Assembly (NCBI GenBank): GCA_004026145.2
Contig: CP034975.1
Span: 12,153,418 to 12,217,417, forward strand
Source: Takifugu bimaculatus
Lineage: Eukaryota; Chordata; Actinopteri; Tetraodontiformes; Tetraodontidae
DNA length: 64,000 nt
Direction of reading: 5' to 3'
Of this stretch, positions 58,444-64,000 are shown piece by piece. Numbering within the stretch: the stretch's first letter is position 1; every line of letters begins with the position of its first letter. Made by a program: the position numbers and the translations under genes. The notes under the pieces are model-generated. The model saw only the letters and a list, made by a program, of their open reading frames with translations, did not search any database and was not told the DNA's origin.

Positions 58444-61400
58444 ATGTGGCTGAACCCGGAGGAAGTTCTCCTTAAAAACGCCCTGAAACTCTGGGTGACG
58501 GAAAGAAGCAACGACTTCTTTCTTCTGCAGAGGAGGAGAGGCCATGGAGAGTCGACGGGCAGGTTCACAGGTAAAGGAAAGGAGAGGCTGCAGGTGTAAA
58601 CATGCCCGTAAAGAGTGGCGACGACGGAGAAAGCAGATGGTAAACAACAAGAATAGATTTCAGATCCCACCAATGCTTGTAGATCACAAAACCTGGGTGT
58701 ACAAATTTACGTAGATCCAGTTAAAGCAGCTGTCAAATTTCTGTTGGAAACCCCCTAAACCAGTTGGGCAGATTCTCTGGGTGTACCCATGGCAACAAAG
58801 CTTTTACCAATGGAATGTATTTACATGTGATATCATTTACTAATTATATAATCATTTGATTGATCGCGCCCCCAGTTTACTGCTAGTATAAAATCAAGTC
58901 CATTTTAGGTTATCTTAATTAGTTTAAAGCAGACAAAGATAAATACTGAGCCTGAATCCATTCATTACTTAATGAGCACAAAAGGATTTTGTCCATTTCC
59001 CCCCTCAAACTTTTCACAAGAGCATCGAACTCTTGAATAGTTGCCTTTGAGAGAATAAAGATGCCAATGTGATGTTAGAAACTTGGCATGTTAACTGTAA
59101 TCTGGACAGGGGTCCATACTTGAGAAAAAGACTAATGAGCTGTCAGGGAAGGGTGTTTTGCTTCTGTTAAATATTAAACGAGGTCGAGCAGAAGTGCATC
59201 TGATTTTACAGCCTCTAACATGTAGAAGCAGGTCAGACTGGTCGTCTTTGTGCTGCCCGACCGTCTCTCTGCGAACAGAAGAGCAGGAACTTCCTGGCTC
59301 GGATCTGCTTTGTGCTCATGTTTGTTCCTGCTGTTGCCATAGTGAGGCGAAGGGGCAAAAGGTCAAGTGCTGTTGTCACGTTGTTCAGCATTAACTCATT
59401 AAACAGGCCCCACTTTGGCACTGCTGCCACACAGACGACAGTGCAGAGCTGTTCGCCTGCTCTGACCCAGCTCTAGAACCTCCCCAATAAAAGGGACAAC
59501 ACTTCATACAGATGTTGGTCCAGTAAGTGATTAAATACCATAGAATTAGAGTCTAATCAGAACCACCAAGAATACATGTTGGCTGCGTTATCTAATCTGT
59601 CCACTGTCCCGCCAAAACCAGTCCATTAACCCTCTCTGTCCCACTATAACCAGTCCATTACCCTCTGTCCCACTATAACCAGTCCATTAACCCTCTCTGT
59701 CCCACTATAACCAGTCCATTAACCCTCTCTGTCCCACTATAACCAGTCCATTAACCCTCTGTCCCACTATAACCAGTCCATTAACCCTCTCTGTCCCACT
59801 ATAACCAGTCCATTTACCCTCTGTCCCACTATAACCAGTCCATTAACCCTCTGTCCCACTATAACCAGTCCATTAACCCTCTCTGTCCCACTATAATCAG
59901 TCCATTAACCCTCTGTGTCCCACTATAACCAGTCCATTTACCCTCTGTCCCACTATAACCAGTCCATTTACCCTCTCTGTCCAACTATAACCAGTCCATT
60001 AATCTTCTGTCCCACTATAACCAGTCCATTAACCCTCTCTGTCCCACTATAACCAGTCCATTTACCCTCTCTGTCCAACTATAACCAGTCCATTAATCTT
60101 CTGTCCCACTATAACCAGTCCATTAACCCTCTGTGTCCCACTATAACCAGTCCATTAACCCTCTGTCCCACTATAACCAGTCCATTTACCCTCTGTCCCA
60201 CTATAACCAGTCAATTAACCCTCTCTGTCCCACTATAACCAGTCCATTAACCCTCTCTGTCCCACTATAACCAGTCCATTAACCCTCTCTGTCCCACTAT
60301 AACCAGTCCATTTACCCTCTGTCCCACTATAACCAGTCAATTAACCCTCTCTGTCCCACTATAACCAGTCCATTTACCCTCTCTGTCCCACTATAACCAG
60401 TCCATTTACCCTCTCTGTCCCACTATAACCAGTCCCAGTGAGGAACCATCTCGATCGTTTTGGGCTTTATTCAAACCTGCATCACCAGTGAATCATGTGA
60501 CTTGGGGGTGTGTTTAAAAGACTCCCTGGCGTGCAGTAAACCAGTCCAGGGTGTGTTCAGGCTGTTCCTCCCAGTACCCACTGGGACAGACTCCAGCACT
60601 CGTCGTGAGTCTGATTGTGTTTGGCCTCGTCTTCCCTGCAGGTCTCCTGGTGGGGGCGCTGGACACGGTGTTGGACTCCAACGCCAGGGTCACGCCCTTC
60701 CGCATCCTCCTGCAGGTTCCCGGATCTCAGACCAGCTGGGTGATCGCCAGCGGTGAGCTGGAGCTCTCCTCTCATTGGCTGGACGGCAGCCGTGCAGCGC
60801 TTGATCGGTCTGTTCTTGTGTGTCAGGAGCCGCTGTGGAGGAGGTGAACAAGCACTGGGACTGGCTGGTCCACAATCTGCTCCAGTCTCTGTCCGTCTTT
60901 GAGAAGAAGGAGGACGTCGCCAGCTTCGTCACAGGAAAAGTCAAGGTGCGACGCCCTGGATGTGGCAGGGAGGGTTGTTCTTAACCGGCTAATCCCACCT
61001 CCCTCGTCCGCAGGGTCTCATCGCAGAGGAGGTCCAGAGTCGGCAGGCTGCCCAGGAAGACGACCCGGGAAAGTTCCGGGAGGCGCTGCAGAAGTTCCGG
61101 TTGCACTTCGGCCTCCCGCCCTCGGAGAAACTGGTGACGTACTACTCGTGCTGCTGCTGGAAGGGCCGGGTGCCTCGGCAGGGCTTCCTCTACCTCAGCA
61201 TCAACCACATGTCCTTCTACTCCTTCCTGCTGGGGAAGGAAGGTACCGAGCACACGCCGACCGCCACGGACTTCGGAACGCCTTCGTGTAAATGTACTCT
61301 TTTCCTTTCCTCCCCAGTCAAGTTTGTGATTCCCTGGGCGGAGGTGACGCGGCTGGAGCGGGTCTCCGCCGGACTCATGACGGAAGCCATCCGGGTGGGC

Positions 61401-64000
61401 ACGCGCCACCGGCAGCGGGAATTCTCCATGTTCCTCAACATGGACGAGGCGTTCAGGGTCGTAGGTCAGCTGGCTGACATCGCCCTCAGGCGGCTGCTGG
61501 ACAGCGAAGGCCTGGAGCTGGACCGAGTCCTGCAGCAGCCCGCCCGCATCACCAAAAGGTCGGTTCCTGGCAGGGACGTCGTGATGGCGTCACGACGTTC
61601 AACGTTAAAATAAACCACCTCAGGAGCAGTTTGACGGCCGTGGGAGTGCATCTGTGAGGGGAAGATGATTTGCATTGTGGATATTTTAAGACAAATTTGA
61701 ACTCGAGTGGGACGAAAGAGATCCAACCAAAAACAGGAAGTAGAAAAGCGCTCGGTTTTATTTTGACTCGACAGGTTACGCCCCGCGAACGGCCTGAAAA
61801 CCTGTTGATTTTCTCCTTGGAGCGTAGTTTTAAGCAAATCTGCCGTCCTCTGTCCAAACTCTCCACCAGGATCCTGGAGGAGCAGGCCATCAGGGAGTAC
61901 GCCCTGGCTCTGTTTCGGCTGCCGCGCACCGAGAAGCTCCACGAGGTGGCGCACTGTTCGATATGGACGCCGCACGCTCGCTGCCACACGGCGGGGACTC
62001 TGTACACCACCGACGGTTATCTGTGCTTCTGTAGCCGCGGCGAAGGGGCCTGCACCCTCGTCCTGCCGCTCTCAGAGGTACCTGCATCTCTCAGCATCGC
62101 CGTGGCGACACGTTAGCGCTGTAGTTTCCACACTTTTCTCTGCCAGCTCACGGCCGGTGGCCTTGCCACGCCGATGAGGCGCAGATACCAGCCCTGTTTG
62201 CTCTGCAGAAGGGGAAGTTGGGCCGGCAGGATAAACATCTGCCGCGAGAGCCGCCATCTGAAGAGCAAACCAGGAAGTGAAAATACACAGCAAACACGAG
62301 CTGCAGCTCACATCTCTTCACAGTCACCTGAACCTGCCTCCTTCGGTCACCTCAGATGTGTGAATGCATCGATGCACCGGCTCCTTCGCCGTTCTTCCCC
62401 CCCCCTCATTTCGGCAGGTCAACACTTGACTCCGCCCCCCTCCTCTCTGTGGCCAGGTCTTATCCATAGAGAAAGCGGAGAGCACCAGCTCGCTTCCCAA
62501 CCCCGTCATAGTCAGCGTCCGGACCAAAAAGGCCTTCCAGCTGATCGAGCTGAAGGACAGGGACGAGCTGGTGGACAGCCTCAACTGCAGACTCCGAGCT
62601 GTCCACTGGAAACAGTCCATGTTTCGCAATCGGAAAGACAGCAAGAGGAGCGTGGTGCGTTTGAGTCCAGCCTATTTATGGCGTACAAATGGCGTTCAAC
62701 ATAAACACCTCTGCTGATGTTTTCCCCAGAGCTCCCCGATGCCGTACTACACCTTCTACTACGACACCGGCTTCTCCGATGAGGAGGAGGTGGAGGAGCA
62801 AGTCCTACGCAACACGGTCAACAGCGAGGCCCTCATGACGGCGTTCAACCAGCACCAACCCGGGACCGGCGGCGACAAGGTGGAGTCCCATTTTTAGCCC
62901 TCGGTGCGACGCAGCCGCACAGCGAATCCTCATCCGCCGTGTGTTTGTGTCAGAGCGCGGAGCAGCAGAAGGAGCAGCTGTGGGACGATCATTTCTCCGA
63001 GTTTGGGACGCGGCGTCCACATGTTCCGCACAGAGAAGACCCAAAGGCTCGTTGCCATGGGGATTCCGGAGTCGCTGCGGGGCGAGCTCTGGATAACTCT
63101 TTCTGGTAAGATCAGGAGACACGATCACTGATGTGACTGTAATTAATGAGTTATAATGAACAGCTTTTAGTCACATTTTCTGATTGGCCGCGACTGTTCA
63201 GCCTGTTCTCAGCGTGTCCGATGAACAGCGCAGCAGTCAGGAACCAAACATTAAACATTACTCTCAGATAATCACTTTGTTCTGCCTGATCAGAGGCGAA
63301 ATGTTCCATGTTTGAAGAGCTGCTCTAGTGAACGTGATGTCAGCAAACGCACGGGAACACGGAGAAGCCCCGTGTCCCTGAACGCCTCAGCGTGGACAGT
63401 CGGCGTGTGCGTGACTCACATCCTCCGACCTTTACCTGCTGCTCCCAGAACAAACCTTTATCGTCTCGGAACAGAACCATGAGATTTTATTTTGCTGTGT
63501 GTTCAGTTCCTCCTCCCAGCGTGACCGAAACAGAAACTCATTCTTGTGTGTCACATTCTTGTGGAACTGAAACCTTTACTCGATCTGTGTAAATGTTCCT
63601 GCGTTGTTTTTGAAATCTCAATCAGGCAAGTCATTGTTTCGTTCGTTGCAGATGCGTCGTCAGAGCTGGAGTCCCACCAAGGTTACTACAGCAAACTGGT
63701 GCAGACGTCGATGGGCCAGAGCAGCCTGGCCACGGAGGAGATCGAGCGAGACCTCCACCGCTCCCTTCCCGCCCACCCCGCCTTCCAAAACCCCACCGGC
63801 ATCGCGGCGCTCCGGCGCGTCCTCACCACCTACGCTCACCGCAACCCCAAAATCGGTTACTGTCAGGTAGGTGAGTGCCGAGGTGGTGGTGATGCCGCCG
63901 GGTAATTTGGCGATGAGAAACCGCCTTTTTGTTCTGTCCAGTCTATGAACATCCTGGCGTCGGTGCTGCTGCTTTACGCCAAAGAAGAAGAAGCCTTCTG
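58444..64000 (+). CDS. tbc1d8: tbc1d8, TBC1 domain family member 8 (5' part, exons 1-11; frameshift in exon 9)
   Basis: This is a GRAM- and TBC-domain protein of the Rab-GTPase-activating family. Exons (plus): 58444-58570, 60642-60752, 60827-60945, 61014-61242, 61318-61558, 61870-62077, 62457-62654, 62730-62879, 62954-63105, 63652-63866, 63942 to the window end. The start MWLNPEEVLLKNALKLWVTE equals the TBC1D8 N terminus. GRAM 1 lies in exons 4-5 (EKLVTYYSCCCWKGRVPRQG...FVIPWAEVTRLER). GRAM 2 lies in exons 6-7 (RLPRTEKLHEVAHCSIWTP...VLSIEKAE). The TBC domain begins with GIPESLRGELW. IERDLHR contains the arginine finger and IGYCQ the glutamine finger. Exon 9 has one surplus base in a GGG run at 63005-63007 that breaks the frame between HFSEFG and the following HMFRTEK. 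All other phases agree. Paralogues tbc1d8b and tbc1d9 fit less well in the first exon. The rest of the TBC domain and the C terminus are outside the window. Confidence 0.92.
59611..60434. repeat. 30-32 bp minisatellite in tbc1d8 intron 1, about 27 copies
   Basis: The core CACTATAACCAGTCCATT is followed by AACCCTCTCTGTCC or a shorter form. Units differ mainly by one or two CT/GT dinucleotides (CTCTGTCC, CTGTCC, CTGTGTCC) and by TTAACC versus TTTACC. A TCAATTAA variant and the pair CCAACTATAACC with TTAATCTTC recur at intervals, which suggests higher-order duplication. It lies about 210 bases upstream of exon 2 of tbc1d8. Confidence 0.97.
63106..63651. other. tbc1d8 intron 9, nothing recognised
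   Basis: A 546-base intron between the exon ending LWITLS and the exon starting DASSELESHQG. No repeat or nested coding match is visible. Confidence 0.6.

Noticed and set aside
58107..58673. 188-codon minus-strand frame opposite tbc1d8 exon 1
   Set aside because: It is the antisense shadow of the GC-rich first exon and leader; no family match.

Overview
This window looks like teleost fish genomic DNA, probably from a compact percomorph-type genome. The reasons are many small exons separated by GT-AG introns (several only 70-90 bases), abundant (CA)n/(TG)n microsatellites, fish-type retrotransposon remnants, and orthologues of genes that sit together on human chromosome 2q11. The species cannot be named from the sequence. 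All gene models below were assembled by eye from codon-level matches to known families plus splice signals; no search was run.

Layout. (1) 1069-27822, minus strand: the 5' half of map4k4, a Ste20/GCK-IV kinase. Sixteen coding exons give 650 codons covering the whole kinase domain, the coiled coil and the start of the Pro/Ser-rich linker. The C-terminal CNH part lies beyond position 1. Intron 2 is almost 16 kb and carries a cluster of CA/TG microsatellites. (2) 28.4-28.9 kb, minus: a decayed PIM-like kinase pseudogene. (3) 31.7-32.85 kb: a striking CpG-rich 17-bp tandem array of 67 copies with three interspersed unit variants, followed by two long G tracts. (4) 33389-38917, minus: complete lonrf2 (12 exons, 768 codons plus stop; two RING fingers and a Lon N-terminal domain). 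(5) 39-50.5 kb: gene-poor DNA with a promoter-like CCAAT/TATA segment, a perfect palindrome, microsatellites and a LINE remnant. (6) 50524 to about 52574, plus: a small neuropeptide precursor gene best read as neuromedin S (nms). It encodes the conserved FLFHYSK...HPLM related peptide, but I could not find the classical FRPRN-amide peptide. (7) 53238-56162, minus: complete pdcl3 (237 residues) with a LINE fragment in intron 1. (8) 58444-64000, plus: the 5' part of tbc1d8, eleven exons reaching into the TBC domain, with a 30-32 bp minisatellite in intron 1 and a one-base frameshift in exon 9.

The genes are not an operon and share no single pathway: map4k4 is a stress/cytoskeletal kinase, lonrf2 a ubiquitin ligase, nms a secreted neuropeptide precursor, pdcl3 a chaperonin cofactor and tbc1d8 a Rab-GAP family protein. 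What joins them is conserved microsynteny. The human block LONRF2-CHST10-NMS-PDCL3-NPAS2-RPL31-TBC1D8-...-MAP4K4 appears here condensed and rearranged. The most interesting items are the nms precursor lacking a visible FRPRN peptide, the three-variant 17-bp array, two adjacent stop-free 3n introns in lonrf2, the PIM-like relic and the tbc1d8 frameshift.
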